Origin: Carpediemonas membranifera
Lineage: Eukaryota; Fornicata
Direction of reading: 5' to 3'
DNA length: 64,000 bases
NCBI GenBank assembly: GCA_019828565.1
Contig: JAHDYR010000067.1
Location: 62,001-126,000 of the forward strand
Shown: positions 26,621-36,494 of the stretch, piece after piece
Position numbering within the stretch: position 1 is the first letter of the stretch
How the letters are laid out: the number at the start of each line of letters is the position of its first letter
Made by a program: the position numbers and the translations under genes
Notes under the pieces: model-generated
Seen by the model: only the letters and a program-made list of their open reading frames with translations
Databases searched by the model: none
What the model was told of the DNA's origin: nothing

Positions 26621-28831
26621 ATGAGAATTCACCTCCAATTGGACCTTGATTTAGAGCCTGATGAACTCAATAGCTATGCTGGTGCCTTTGTTGTCGCGCT
26701 TCAGCGTATCACTGAGGAACTGCAGCAAAAGTCCACTGAGATGAAGGCCAGCAAGACTGAAAGCGAACCATCTGCACCGATTTCTCCTAAGAGATTCACT
26801 GACACCAAGCCTCATGAAGGTTCGCCCCCTCGAGACCTCACGGACCGGGAGTTCATCCATGAGTTCCTCGAGGCCCTTCGTAACGACGAGCACCACGCCC
26901 GCACCATCCCTGCGCTGACGTCTTTCCTCCTCTCGCCTAAAGAGAGCCCCCGACGCCTTGAACGCCTCCAGATGCTGCTGGAGCTTCTGTTCAACAACTT
27001 CCTGCTGAACATCAACATCACGGAGCAGGTGCTGCACCCCCTCTTCCGGGGCCTCTTCCTTCTGCCCGCCACGTTCCAGCAGGTCATCCACAACTTCTTT
27101 GTCACCCGCGTCCATCACCGTCTCGTGAAGACTATCCGTGTGTACCACAAGCAGCCCTCGGAGCTCCTCAGCAACATCGTCCTGCTGTCCAGGGCCTCCT
27201 GCATGCTCGTGTCGTCCGGCTACCTCGCCCCCAAGCTTGTATTCAAGACTGTTGTTGACTTCCTTGACTCTGAACAGTCGTGCATCCCCGCAATCGTCCT
27301 GTTCTCGTTTCTGGACGGCATCTGCTCCGACCGACTCGAGCAGTCCGTCCCCCCGCAAACCCTGGCCGACCTCCGCCGCCGTGTGAACGGGCTTCTGTCG
27401 GACCCGCGGATGTCGGACATCCAAGCGAAGCTAACCATGCTCGCAGGGAGGGTTGGTGCTACTGAGACAGCAGACCCACGGGGCCCCGAGTCCGTCCTGT
27501 CTGATGCCGACACGTGCGACTCCGACGATTCGTTGGATGCGGCCTCGCTGTCGGTGACACCCAGGTTCACTGCGAGGGATGTTATTGAGATACCAGACCT
27601 GGATCCAGTGGACGGCGTAGCATCCGATGATCCACTCGATGTTGTCCAGGAGGCCCGTGTCATGTCAGACTTTACCGAGAGCAGCTTGTCAAATGATGAC
27701 ATCACCGATGACGAATGCACGGACTCTGACGAGAGCGACGCCACGACTGCTGGCACTGCTGACAGGGGTGTGCCCGTCCCCTCTCTGCTCACCAGATACC
27801 AGCGGTACCGCACGGCCGGAAAGAAGGCCACCCCCAAGGAACGCATCCAGGCGAAGAAGTACACCGACGCCTGCTCCCTCCACGGCCACACGACGCTCGC
27901 GCGGTCCATCGCCATCGACGAGTGCGGCTCCGTCGTCTCTGTCGGCCCCGACAAGGTTGTCTCCCACTCTGAGCATGGGCTCCCATGCGACTCGTTCAAG
28001 GTCCAGCTGCCCGCCGTGGAGGGCTCGGGCGACGACCAGATCCGCACCCCGGTCCTGGTGGCGGCGTCGGGTCCCTACCTCGCCGTTGCCGCGGTCGCCC
28101 TGGACATCCATAAGTTCGGATGGGCCACTGTCTCCGTCTACCGTCGCAGCGGGGGCGGCCACTGGACGTACCTGGCCACGACCCGGCTCGACAACGTCCC
28201 CGCCGTGACAGCACTGGCTGGTGTCCGAGGCGGGTTCATCGCAGCCACATGCAGGCGTCAGGGCGTCGATCTTGTGCCCTCGCTTGACCTGGTCGCCGTC
28301 AATACCGAGGGCGGCTGCGTCTTTACTCGCCTGTCTGCGGTTGGCCCCCACGAGATCTCGAACATGGCGGTCGCCCCCGACGGGAAGCACTATTCCTTCG
28401 TGACGACGGACGGAGCTCTTACGGTCGGCTCCATCGACAAGGCCTCCCACATCGCGGTCGACTCGAACGCCACTGCGGGCCACCCTGTGATCAGTATCAC
28501 CATGCCGGCCGAGGACACTGTGGTGTTCGGGACCACGGAGGACGGCGGCATGGTCTGCGTCTACTCGGCCAAGGAGAGGGCCGTTGTACAGCACGCGGCC
28601 ACCCAGCAGACACCGCTGTCAATCGTCTCGGTGGACAGTGATAGGCTGGCGGTATCGACGGACGCGAACCTCGTCATTTATCACACACCATCGAATTCGA
28701 TCACCAACGGCCCTCTACGCGAAGTCTACAGCGGTGGTGTGGTGTGGAATAAGACGACTGGCGTCATCAGCACGATGGTGGGGGAGAAGGCGCGGGTTGC
28801 CCAGTTCAAACCGTGCTGGGACATGGAGTAA
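26621..28831 (+). CDS. Helical N-terminus plus WD40-like propeller, unknown
   Basis: 736 residues. The N-terminal 270 are alpha-helical (REFIHEFLEALRNDEH, RLERLQMLLELLFNNFLLNI, TRVHHRLVKTIRVYH), resembling a helical-repeat domain. Residues 270-390 are acidic and Ser/Asp-rich (SDFTESSLSNDD, DDECTDSDESDATT). The C-terminal 340 hold propeller-like strands (GHTTLARSIAIDECGSVVSV, NMAVAPDGKHYSFVTTDGA, GTTEDGGMVCVYSAKE) consistent with divergent WD repeats. This suggests a scaffold, but no named family is clear. It runs intron-free from an unambiguous ATG. Confidence 0.6.
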   Translation: MRIHLQLDLDLEPDELNSYAGAFVVALQRITEELQQKSTEMKASKTESEPSAPISPKRFTDTKPHEGSPPRDLTDREFIHEFLEALRNDEHHARTIPALTSFLLSPKESPRRLERLQMLLELLFNNFLLNINITEQVLHPLFRGLFLLPATFQQVIHNFFVTRVHHRLVKTIRVYHKQPSELLSNIVLLSRASCMLVSSGYLAPKLVFKTVVDFLDSEQSCIPAIVLFSFLDGICSDRLEQSVPPQTLADLRRRVNGLLSDPRMSDIQAKLTMLAGRVGATETADPRGPESVLSDADTCDSDDSLDAASLSVTPRFTARDVIEIPDLDPVDGVASDDPLDVVQEARVMSDFTESSLSNDDITDDECTDSDESDATTAGTADRGVPVPSLLTRYQRYRTAGKKATPKERIQAKKYTDACSLHGHTTLARSIAIDECGSVVSVGPDKVVSHSEHGLPCDSFKVQLPAVEGSGDDQIRTPVLVAASGPYLAVAAVALDIHKFGWATVSVYRRSGGGHWTYLATTRLDNVPAVTALAGVRGGFIAATCRRQGVDLVPSLDLVAVNTEGGCVFTRLSAVGPHEISNMAVAPDGKHYSFVTTDGALTVGSIDKASHIAVDSNATAGHPVISITMPAEDTVVFGTTEDGGMVCVYSAKERAVVQHAATQQTPLSIVSVDSDRLAVSTDANLVIYHTPSNSITNGPLREVYSGGVVWNKTTGVISTMVGEKARVAQFKPCWDME

Positions 28832-28977
28832 TGTCGATGTGCAGTTTAAAGAAGTATCCTTTTCGAAAAGGAGGGACCTACACCCTTCAACATACGCTCA
28901 CTTAAACGGCAACAAAGCTGTTCCAAGGCGGTTGGAGTCCAGTTATAGTACGCACGTTGAGTTCAGTCAGAGTGGCA

Positions 28978-30129
28978 GAAGGGCGTTGAGCTCCAATTCT
29001 TCTGGATATGGCTGAAACACGCCAGAAACGCATTTGTAGGTGCAAATTGGATGATGGCAGTGAGTGCGGCAAGCGATTCAGCAAGGATGGCGAGCTTCAC
29101 GTCCACATCGAAGACTTTCACCGCCGAATCCCATGCAAGGCGAATAGGTGCGGCCATGGCTTCGATACCGAGGATCTGATGATCGCTCACATGCGCCAGC
29201 AGCACAAGACCTGCGTCTGCAAAGAATGCGAGTTCGTTCGTCACAATGCTAACACAGCACTACACTGGGACAAACAAGGGCGATGTGGAGAAGCATTACA
29301 TCGCCACCCACAACGATAAGTGCAATAAGGTGACGCGCCCGAAGAAATGGTGCCCTGACTGCAAGAAGGTCTTCGCCAAACTCGACCGCCACATCGCCAC
29401 CGTCCACCCTGAGCGCCTTGAGGAGAACGAGGCGCTCAAGAAGCGCTTTTGGTGTGAAGAGTGCGAGAAAGCATGGGCAAATCTCGCGGTACACAGAATA
29501 CAGCAGCACGGCCCGAAGACCAACTGCCCAGTCGACGGATGCGAGTTGCAAACGGCCGACATGAGCATTTTGAAAAGGCATCTCAAACAGAGGCACAAGC
29601 TGAGCGCCGACGCGGCTGAAGACCTGATGTACCAGCTCCGCCAAGCCCAGGCGGCCAAGACCGGGAAGACCATCGAGCGCCAGTACCGCCGCCACGACCT
29701 GCCGCCCCTCGAGACCCGCGCCGGCTTCATCGAGATCGACGCCGACTCAGAGCTCGACTGCCCCCTCTGGGGCCGCGAGGTCGTCAACAAGAGCACGCAC
29801 AGGCTCGCCAGCTTCGGGGTCGACCTGACCCACCACGCCGGCCCGATAAAGTGGATCAACCACTCGCACACGCCCAACTGCAACCTATTCGTGCTGCCGA
29901 CCAAGGACGGCACCGCCGTTCGGCACCTGACCGCGGCCGAAGAGATCGTGCTATTCGCCGACGGCCCCGGCAAGTGGACCTCGCAGCAGCTGACGTGCCG
30001 CTACGACTTCCCCCACGACGTCCCGCTGCCCCCCTGGTACGACCCCATCACGGCGATGGCCTCGGGCCTGCGCCAAGAAGCCGTATGTCAAAAAGAAGCC
30101 CTTGCCGCGCAGAGGGTGAGTGTAAAGGA
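28978..30129 (+). pseudogene. Decayed copy of the C2H2/SET-domain gene
   Basis: Nearly identical at nucleotide level to the intact minus-strand gene at 55475-57144, from AGAAGG before the ATG to AAAGGA after the stop. Three lesions are visible. The intron-equivalent (29232-29257) has 26 nt instead of 29 and is followed by a 2-bp insertion that breaks frame in the third zinc finger. A 390-bp deletion (junction near 29765, CTC shared) removes the Cys-rich domain and the SET N-terminus. A 161-bp deletion (junction near 30071, CGCCA shared) removes the C-terminal region and shifts the frame. Residual frames encode C2H2 fingers and INHSHTPNCN. It is unlikely to make the full protein. Confidence 0.85.
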
Positions 30130-30152
30130 CTATTTTATGACGAGCGCTCTGA

Positions 30153-32099
30153 TCAGTATCTGCTACCCCTGCCATATCCATGCCCGAAGTTGTCACGGCC
30201 GTATGGACGATCTCTACGGTCATCATAACCGCGACCGAATCTTGGGCCCCGGATATCAGTGAGCGTCTTTCCGGACAGACGGTCGCTGAGGAACCGCGTC
30301 TTCACCTTCCCATCTGCTTCCAGTTTCCTGACTTTTTCGATGTGTTCAAGCAGGTAGGCACGATCGGCCTCTGTCAGATGCACATAAGGACATGCATCAC
30401 GGTGACACCTTATACCACGTTCCCGGAGTTGCGTTGGAGCCAGATGGTTGCGGCAGATTTCCTGGCTCGCCAGGAAGTGGACGACGCCCATGCCACTCCG
30501 ATCCCAGGTGTGCTCGACGATTTCAGGCGATGTATCGCGTCCTCTGTCAGGCACACGGTCATTGTAAGGGTCCCGTCTGTCCCTGGGGACATCCCTTGGG
30601 GTGTATGACCTGGGAGGGCTGGGCTGGATCGGCTTGACCTCCTCCTTCGTGACAATAAACTCTGCTGTGTCGGCCGGGTGCGTGGGGGCCGGTATCGTTG
30701 TGAGAGGAGCCCAGTGGCGGCCAGTTCTTATGGCGTTAACCTCAGCTAGGTAGTCGCCCCAGCCCCTCTCCATCCGCAGTGACGGGTCGAGTAGGACTCG
30801 GGATCGTAACTCCGCGGGAGGTTCGATGTCGTTGTCGTCGGCGTTGCCTTGGCCTGCCCTCGCCTTTGCCGCAAGGATGACGGACTCATGCGCATCGATA
30901 TTAGTCATGGTCTGCTCGATGCTGGTCAGATTTCCTGACTTGATCCAATAGTGATTAAGTGCCTCATCAACAGTGCACCGTTTCAGAGGATCGAGCTCAA
31001 GCATCCAGGACACGAGGTCAAGGCATGGGGCGCTGAACACCACCCGGCGACCTGTGCGAGGTTGGGCAGAGGGCTGTCTGAATAGACTGTGGCTCCTCAA
31101 CTGGTCGCCGATTTGACTCTGTACATGCTCTGTCGTACGTCGACCCTGCCTGAGGTCAACCATGGGAGGAGGTATGGCTTCATACCGGGCAGTGGGATAG
31201 GGAAGCAGGGCTGCCTCCGTGTATCGGGGCAGTTTAGTGCCAGCGGTCCAGCTCCTGACTAGGGGTGACCCAACCCTCTCATAAATGGCATGGATGGTAT
31301 CACCCTCCGTCTTGCCGGCAAATGCGGGTCGACCAATGATGAACTCGAGGAGGATGGCCCCAATAGCCCACATATCGGCGGGTTCTCCGTAGTGGCCGCG
31401 GTCAGGCCTGCTCAGGATGATCTCTGGGGGACGATACCAGAGGGTACAGACGTTCGTGCTCATCGCGCGCGTGGTGGTGTGACAGGCAAGGCCGAAGTCG
31501 GCAAGCTTGATGCTTCCCGACTTCGTGAGGAGAATATTGGCCGGCTTGATGTCCCGGTGCAGGATTCCTGACTCGTGCACATCCCGGACGGCGAGAAGGG
31601 TGTTCTTGATAATATAGCGCACGGTCTCCTCCATGCTTGCATCGCCGTTGGGGTGGAACGCGTTGTGACGGAGGAGGCCAGACAAGTCATGGTTCACAAA
31701 GGGAAAAACCATGTAGGTGCAGACGTCGTCGCCATCAGCGTAGTGCTCGGTGTCACACTCAACGCATACCTCGGTCAAGGCTACCACTCTTGAGCTCTGA
31801 AGGAACTTGAGACAGTTGATCTCCCGGATCGTGGCAACAGAAAGACCGCGCTCGCCGCTGTCGAAATGACGCTTGATGGCGACTTGGAAGCCAGTGGTGC
31901 GCTCTATACCATAAAATACTTGTCCGTATGTCCCCTTGCCCAACTGGTGCGTCGTGCGGCCTCCGCTTGCGCTTCCATTGAGATCATGAAAGAAATAGTT
32001 GGATTCAAGAAAGCGGGCACGCCTCGCTCTACGTGGAACGTTTTCCTTTGGTCCTACACACTTCGGTTTGAACTGGTGAGCCCGGAACGGCGTAGCCAT
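30153..32099 (-). CDS. Cyclin-dependent kinase (CDK9/12-like) with CCCH finger tail
   Basis: 648 residues. The kinase domain spans about 50-420: glycine loop LGKGTYGQVFYG, VAIKRH lysine, cyclin-binding helix SVATIREINCLKFL, HRDIKPANILL, DFG as LADFGLA, and T-loop STNVCTLWYRPPEIIL. GEPADMWAIGAILLEF is typical of CDKs; the T-loop and 'REINCLKFL' resemble transcriptional CDK9/CDK12. Beyond about 520 an Arg/Asp-rich linker leads to a C-X15-C-X4-C-X3-H cluster (EIC...IRCHRDACPYVH), a CCCH zinc-finger-like motif that could bind RNA. An RG/RY-rich tail (GRGYDDRRDRPYGRDN) follows. This domain combination is unusual. The kinase call is firm; the subfamily and the finger are inference. Confidence 0.88.
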   Translation of the reverse strand: MATPFRAHQFKPKCVGPKENVPRRARRARFLESNYFFHDLNGSASGGRTTHQLGKGTYGQVFYGIERTTGFQVAIKRHFDSGERGLSVATIREINCLKFLQSSRVVALTEVCVECDTEHYADGDDVCTYMVFPFVNHDLSGLLRHNAFHPNGDASMEETVRYIIKNTLLAVRDVHESGILHRDIKPANILLTKSGSIKLADFGLACHTTTRAMSTNVCTLWYRPPEIILSRPDRGHYGEPADMWAIGAILLEFIIGRPAFAGKTEGDTIHAIYERVGSPLVRSWTAGTKLPRYTEAALLPYPTARYEAIPPPMVDLRQGRRTTEHVQSQIGDQLRSHSLFRQPSAQPRTGRRVVFSAPCLDLVSWMLELDPLKRCTVDEALNHYWIKSGNLTSIEQTMTNIDAHESVILAAKARAGQGNADDNDIEPPAELRSRVLLDPSLRMERGWGDYLAEVNAIRTGRHWAPLTTIPAPTHPADTAEFIVTKEEVKPIQPSPPRSYTPRDVPRDRRDPYNDRVPDRGRDTSPEIVEHTWDRSGMGVVHFLASQEICRNHLAPTQLRERGIRCHRDACPYVHLTEADRAYLLEHIEKVRKLEADGKVKTRFLSDRLSGKTLTDIRGPRFGRGYDDRRDRPYGRDNFGHGYGRGSRY

Positions 32100-32238
32100 C
32101 AGATGAGACTAACCATAAAATGCACCAATGAATAATGAATGTGCAACAGGAGGCTAAGCTGGCTACAGACTGCTCGAATACACGCAGGAAGTCTCCCGGC
32201 TGTTATTTCCTTAATTGTCAGATTTGCACACAGCAAAG

Positions 32239-32430
32239 ATGAATCCCGCTGATGTCTTCAGTGATCAGCAGCTGGCAATATACGCCACTGGCGCGCAAGT
32301 TACCGTGAACCTGCCGTTCGAAGACTTCCCCAAGATACATGAAGTCCAGGATATTGGCGTCGCACAGCGTGTTTTGGCCAGTAACTGGATTGCAGACGGC
32401 CTGTCAAACATGATTCGCAGGGAAGAGTGA
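32239..32430 (+). CDS. Small 63-residue protein, unknown
   Basis: From ATG 32239: MNPADVFSDQQLAIYATGAQ then VTVNLPFEDFPKIHEVQDIG and a C-terminal amphipathic segment, VAQRVLASNWIADGLSNMIR. Codon use looks coding, and the frame lies free between CDK and profilin. A TTTGCACACAG directly before the ATG resembles the local acceptor motif, so an upstream leader exon is possible. Function unknown. Confidence 0.45.
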   Translation: MNPADVFSDQQLAIYATGAQVTVNLPFEDFPKIHEVQDIGVAQRVLASNWIADGLSNMIRREE

Positions 32431-32736
32431 TATTTGTATGGGAATACGACCATTTATGCTACCGATGTGCTACATTTTCTCTTATCCATCCCACTAGCGT
32501 CAGCCGTCCACTTTCCTCCAATAAAGCAGAGCGATGTCGGCACTATGTAGTATAGTTTGGATAGAGTAAGGATGGATACGACATGAAGGCGCACTTGTTA
32601 TGAAATTGCTGTCATCTGGTCATCATGCAAGGTGTCTTGTCTCCAGTGGGAACAATCCAACGTATCAGCTTCATTAAACAGTGCAGACAAGAACAAGGCA
32701 CCCAGAGTCTCTTTATGTGCAACCCTCGACTAAGGA
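32431..32736. other. Convergent gap, nothing recognised
   Basis: 306 bp between the small plus-strand gene and the profilin stop. AATAAAG lies near 32520. No gene is seen. Confidence 0.4.
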
Positions 32737-33117
32737 TTAGTAGCCGACAGACTCGAGGTAGTCACCAAGCTTGGCAACAGTGAGGGCGGCGGGCTCGGGC
32801 ACCTGCTGGTCGTCGTGGACGCCAATGATGATGGCCTGCTGGGTCTTGCGGAGGAAGACACCGTTGGTGAGCTTCTTCATGTACAGAGTCTTGTCATCGC
32901 CACGGATGAAGGTGTACTTCATGCCGTTGAGGGTGAGACCACCGGTCTGGAGGACGGAGAAGTCATCGTGACCCTTGATGATCTTTGCGATCTCGGCCTG
33001 ATCGATGTTGAAACCGTTGCTGGCGGCCCAAACGTCGCCGGAGTGGCCAATGATGGCACCATGGCGGAGGGTGCCGGTGCTGAGGAGCTGGACGTCAACG
33101 TATTCTTGCCAAGACAT
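32737..33117 (-). CDS. PFN: Profilin
   Basis: Actin-monomer-binding protein that promotes nucleotide exchange and feeds formins. 126 residues: MSWQEYVDVQLLSTGTLRHG, with the N-terminal poly-Pro-binding Trp, then GHSGDVWAASNGF, LNGMKYTFIRGDD and VAKLGDYLESVGY, the family C-terminal helix. Length and motifs match amoebozoan- and plant-type profilins. The promoter side carries a long T/A-rich tract. ACATAAAG lies about 20 nt after the stop. Confidence 0.96.
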   Translation of the reverse strand: MSWQEYVDVQLLSTGTLRHGAIIGHSGDVWAASNGFNIDQAEIAKIIKGHDDFSVLQTGGLTLNGMKYTFIRGDDKTLYMKKLTNGVFLRKTQQAIIIGVHDDQQVPEPAALTVAKLGDYLESVGY

Positions 33118-33383
33118 CTTGAAGTTTGAAGTTAGGAGGTTGTGTGTTCTGTTCCATTTTTTCCAGCAAAAAAAAGCGAGATCAATTTGTCATGTGTCGA
33201 ATCGTAAGACAGAGGCTATGTGGTGTTTACTTGCCATATGCATCGCCTAGGCGGACACAATTTTTTTTGCACTCAGATTTTTATCAGATCAGAGGAATGC
33301 CGGCGCTGCTGGGGCGCCGCTAAACAGTATCATCCCGCATCACAGGCCTGCCATTTACCTAACATATGTAACACCCGCTCTGT

Positions 33384-34124
33384 TCATCTCGCGGCCTGCT
33401 GATACTGCCTCTGCGCCTGTGCGTAAAGCTGGGCCTGGTGGGTGCGTGTAGCGAGCTCATGCCTTTCCTTGAGCACAAGACGGGTACGCTCCCTCTGTAT
33501 GTCGTGCATGTGGCCCTTAATCTGCACTACGGCAACACTGGGCGGGACGGTACAAAGGTCTGGGGCATGTATGACCAAGGCCGGGTCAGGCGGCACCAGC
33601 TCAGCCTCAATGAGCGCGTCAGGGTCAACTGGCGGTCTCTTCTCCTCCATTCTCGTGGGCTGCAGCTCTGTGAACGTGCTGAGGAAGACTCTGGGGCTGC
33701 CTTCCTTCAGGGCCCTGTGCACAGAGCATATTGGGTCGCCGCAACGGGCTGCTCGCTGGCAGCGTCCACTCTTCTTGGACACCGCGCAGCACTGCGTGTA
33801 CAGGAACTGGCGGCTGTCCTCGTGGCCGTGGCAAGGACAGTAGTCTGAGAGCGGGAGCGCGAGCTCGCCGCAGCCGTCATGCTGGCACATGCGTCGACCA
33901 AGCCCAAGCATCTGTTGGATCTCAAAGGGGAGCGTAACAAGGGATTCTGGACGCAGACGCTCCTCTGTGTTCACTTTTTCGATGACGGCCTGGCGTTTTG
34001 TGGCCTCATGGAGCTTCTTGGTCAAATAATCAATATACATGGTCCGCAACTGGGCGTCTAATGCGCTGTTCTGCCGCTCATATGTCTGCAGCAGTGCTTG
34101 CTGCTCCTTGGTCAGTTCACTCAT
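33384..34124 (-). CDS. KANSL2: KANSL2-type C3Hc3H zinc protein
   Basis: 246 residues. An N-terminal coiled coil (QALLQTYERQNSALDAQLRT) is followed near residues 80-140 by CQHDGCGELALPLSDYCPCH and TQCCAVSKKSGRCQRAARCG-DPICSVH. This is the paired Cys/His pattern of the 'potential DNA-binding' C3Hc3H domain found in KANSL2 and INO80D. Those proteins belong to NSL and INO80 chromatin complexes. A C-terminal helix (LVLKERHELATRTHQAQLYA) closes the protein. The domain call is good; membership in a particular complex is inference. It is divergent from proteasome beta-3 with a 274-bp gap. Confidence 0.75.
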   Translation of the reverse strand: MSELTKEQQALLQTYERQNSALDAQLRTMYIDYLTKKLHEATKRQAVIEKVNTEERLRPESLVTLPFEIQQMLGLGRRMCQHDGCGELALPLSDYCPCHGHEDSRQFLYTQCCAVSKKSGRCQRAARCGDPICSVHRALKEGSPRVFLSTFTELQPTRMEEKRPPVDPDALIEAELVPPDPALVIHAPDLCTVPPSVAVVQIKGHMHDIQRERTRLVLKERHELATRTHQAQLYAQAQRQYQQAAR

Positions 34125-34398
34125 TGCATGGTCAAATCTGGCAAATCATTTTCCAGCATAGGTGAGGCAAGACATGACAGATGGCTCTCTATGGGCATAC
34201 AAGGCGCTAGCCGTGGATTCTGCTGTTTTCAAGATGATGTTGTTGGATGTCCCTTGACGCTTGAGAAATCGAAAGATGATGGGAGATTGGCAAGCGACGC
34301 CTCTTCGCTGCCCAGCGGTGCCATGCTTGACTCTGCCGCGGCACTCCAATCAAAGGGGGCTGATGATTGATTTCTTGTCAAACTTGAGAACAAAAAGA

Positions 34399-35016
34399 AT
34401 GGGCGACATCAGCACCTACAACGGCAGCGCCATTTTGGCGATGACTGGGAAGAACTGTGTGGCTATCATTAGCGACAAGCGCTTTGGTGTTCAGTATCAG
34501 ACCATTTCCATGGACTTTGACAAGATCTACTCCGTTACGCCCAAACTATTCTACGGCCTCGGCGGCCTGGTTACAGATATGCAGACATTCTCTAGTAAGC
34601 TCAAATTCAGGACTAATCTGTACGAAATTAAGAACGGCCGCACGATGGAGCCGGCCGTCCTCACAAAGTGCATCTCAAGCATGCTCTATGAGAAGCGCTT
34701 CGGCCCGTTCTTCGTGCAGCCTGTCATCGCTGGTCTAGATAAGGACAACAAGCCCTTTATCGCCTCCATGGACTCCATCGGCGCGTGCACGTTCCCCGAT
34801 GACTTTGTTGTTGGAGGCACAGCCGAGGAGAACCTATTCGGCATGTCTGAGTCGCTGTGGAGGCCAGATATGGAGGCTGATGACCTCAAACACGTCTGCA
34901 CCCAGTGCTTCCTGGCAGGTATCAACAGGGATGCCCTCAGTGGTTGGGGCGCGGTCCTTTACCTCATCACCCCGGACGGCGTGATCCGGGAGGACATTGA
35001 GGGGCGCATGGATTGA
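34399..35016 (+). CDS. PSMB3: 20S proteasome subunit beta type-3
   Basis: Non-catalytic beta-ring subunit of the 20S core. From ATG 34399 it reads MGDISTYNGSAILAMTGKNC, then KRFGVQYQTISMDFDKIYSV, MLYEKRFGPFFVQPVIAGLD, SMDSIGACTFPDDFVVGG and ends EDIEGRMD. It is 205 residues, the exact length of beta-3. It lacks a propeptide and catalytic Thr1, as expected for beta-3. The frame is open upstream but lacks a better start. Fully intron-free. Confidence 0.96.
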   Translation: MGDISTYNGSAILAMTGKNCVAIISDKRFGVQYQTISMDFDKIYSVTPKLFYGLGGLVTDMQTFSSKLKFRTNLYEIKNGRTMEPAVLTKCISSMLYEKRFGPFFVQPVIAGLDKDNKPFIASMDSIGACTFPDDFVVGGTAEENLFGMSESLWRPDMEADDLKHVCTQCFLAGINRDALSGWGAVLYLITPDGVIREDIEGRMD

Positions 35017-35160
35017 GATGTGCAGTGCTAAATAGCTGTGATGAGGTTGTGTGTCATGGTATGGTTGAAGGGGGCATCAGACACCGATACTACTACTGAT
35101 GGTGCTGCCACACTACTGTGTTTACTCGGCCTCATGCTTAGTGCATGCCCATCTCTTCTC

Positions 35161-35439
35161 TTACTTCCGAAGCAGGCTGGCGAATGACCGAGGCTCGGCC
35201 GGCTTGCCCCTGATGGCGTCCAGCAGCGGTTTGAGGGTGTAACAACTTGCACCACTGCCACTGACACAACCAGGTTGCTGCTGGCCTCCCGAGGCTTCAG
35301 GTCCGGCGGTCTCGACTCCATCAATGGCCCCACCGCCAGTCTGGGCATCCGTTAATGACGAGTTTCCTGCAGCAGTTTCAATGAGATGGTTAGAGTCTGA
35401 CTGAATCATTTTTGAGACGATTTGGTCCTGATCTGACAT
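35161..35439 (-). CDS. Small hydrophilic protein, unknown (92 residues)
   Basis: From the ATG at 35439: MSDQDQIVSKMIQSDSNHLI, a Gly/Ser/Gln-rich centre, and a more structured end, KPLLDAIRGKPAEPRSFASL-LRK. It lies divergent from the EEP-hydrolase gene and convergent with proteasome beta-3. No family is recognised. The dense polar composition makes chance coding possible. Confidence 0.4.
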   Translation of the reverse strand: MSDQDQIVSKMIQSDSNHLIETAAGNSSLTDAQTGGGAIDGVETAGPEASGGQQQPGCVSGSGASCYTLKPLLDAIRGKPAEPRSFASLLRK

Positions 35440-35573
35440 TATTCGACTTGTGGAGTAATCTGCCGTCAACCACACACCCATGACATGTGTCATCCTGGTC
35501 TTGTAAATCCCCAGCGACTAGGGGTGGTGAGGGCATCCTGCTTGGTCCGGGCGCCTCTCTCGGAGGTCAAGCG

Positions 35574-36434
35574 ATGTTTTTTCCTGACAAAACCACGTTC
35601 ACAATGCCAAGTGACGCTATGCTTGCGGAGAATCAGACAACAACGATAGTTAGCTTTAACATACGGTATGGAACTGCCAATGACGGCGGAAACAAGTGGG
35701 ATCGGCGCAAGGAGCTCCTCATTCGGACCCTCCAGAACCTTTCTGCCGATGTTGTGTGCCTGCAGGAGGCGCTACAGTTCCAAATCGACTATGTCCTCTC
35801 TCAAATGCCTATGTATCAAGCTATCACTCGTGGCCGCGAAGCCTCTGGCGATGGGGAGCACTCGACGATTCTATACAACGCATCCATCATGACACCACGC
35901 CACCACGGCACTTTCTGGCTCTCAGAAGAACCTGAGACCCCAGGTTCTGTCGGATGGGGTGCTTCCTTGCCTCGCATCTGCACCTGGGCCCACTTTTTCC
36001 AGTGGGCGACAGGCCGTGCGTTCTATTGCTTCAACACCCACATGGATCACGCAAGTTCCAGGGCCAGACTTGAATCAGCTCATCTCCTGGTTGACCGCAT
36101 CCGTGGCCGGCAATACCGTTATGATCCCGTTGTCCTCTGCGGTGACTTGAATGCCACTGAGAGGACCGCTCCGATCATGTTCTTGCAGGATAATTTAAGG
36201 GATGTTTTAAGGGAATCACATGGTCCCAACGCTAACCTGGGGTCCTTCCACGACTTTGGCCGCCAGACGAAGCCAGCCCGCTACGATTACATATTCGTCG
36301 TCAATGGAGAGAAGAGCGACGTCCTAGTCCGGGCTGCGGAGGTGAAGGATGTTCATATTGGCACGTTCTACCCCTCTGATCATCACCCGCTGATGGCGAG
36401 GCTGCAGTTCAAGTTCTTTTTCCCGGCAGGATAG
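35574..36434 (+). CDS. Endonuclease/exonuclease/phosphatase-fold hydrolase
   Basis: Metal-dependent phosphodiesterase fold (EEP/DNase I-like). IVSFNIRYGTANDGGNKWD-RR opens the domain (metal-ligand Asn). LSADVVCLQEAL has the catalytic Glu, and FYCFNTHMDHAS, VVLCGDLNAT, ARYDYIFV and PSDHHPLMARL supply the Asp/Asn and final Asp-His pair. About 286 residues from ATG 35574 (an internal ATG at 35619 also fits). The closest resemblance is to the bacterial and fungal small secreted/cytosolic EEP group rather than inositol phosphatases or APE1. Substrate unknown; lateral origin is possible but unproven. Confidence 0.85.
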   Translation: MFFPDKTTFTMPSDAMLAENQTTTIVSFNIRYGTANDGGNKWDRRKELLIRTLQNLSADVVCLQEALQFQIDYVLSQMPMYQAITRGREASGDGEHSTILYNASIMTPRHHGTFWLSEEPETPGSVGWGASLPRICTWAHFFQWATGRAFYCFNTHMDHASSRARLESAHLLVDRIRGRQYRYDPVVLCGDLNATERTAPIMFLQDNLRDVLRESHGPNANLGSFHDFGRQTKPARYDYIFVVNGEKSDVLVRAAEVKDVHIGTFYPSDHHPLMARLQFKFFFPAG

Positions 36435-36494
36435 TTTTACGACACAAATAAACGAGCACTTTTGAACATAGGTGTGTTAAAGGGTTTACAGAGC

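Noticed and set aside
27689-28594. 301-codon minus-strand frame opposite the WD40-like gene
   Set aside because: Antisense shadow; Arg/Asp/Gly/Val-rich without motifs.
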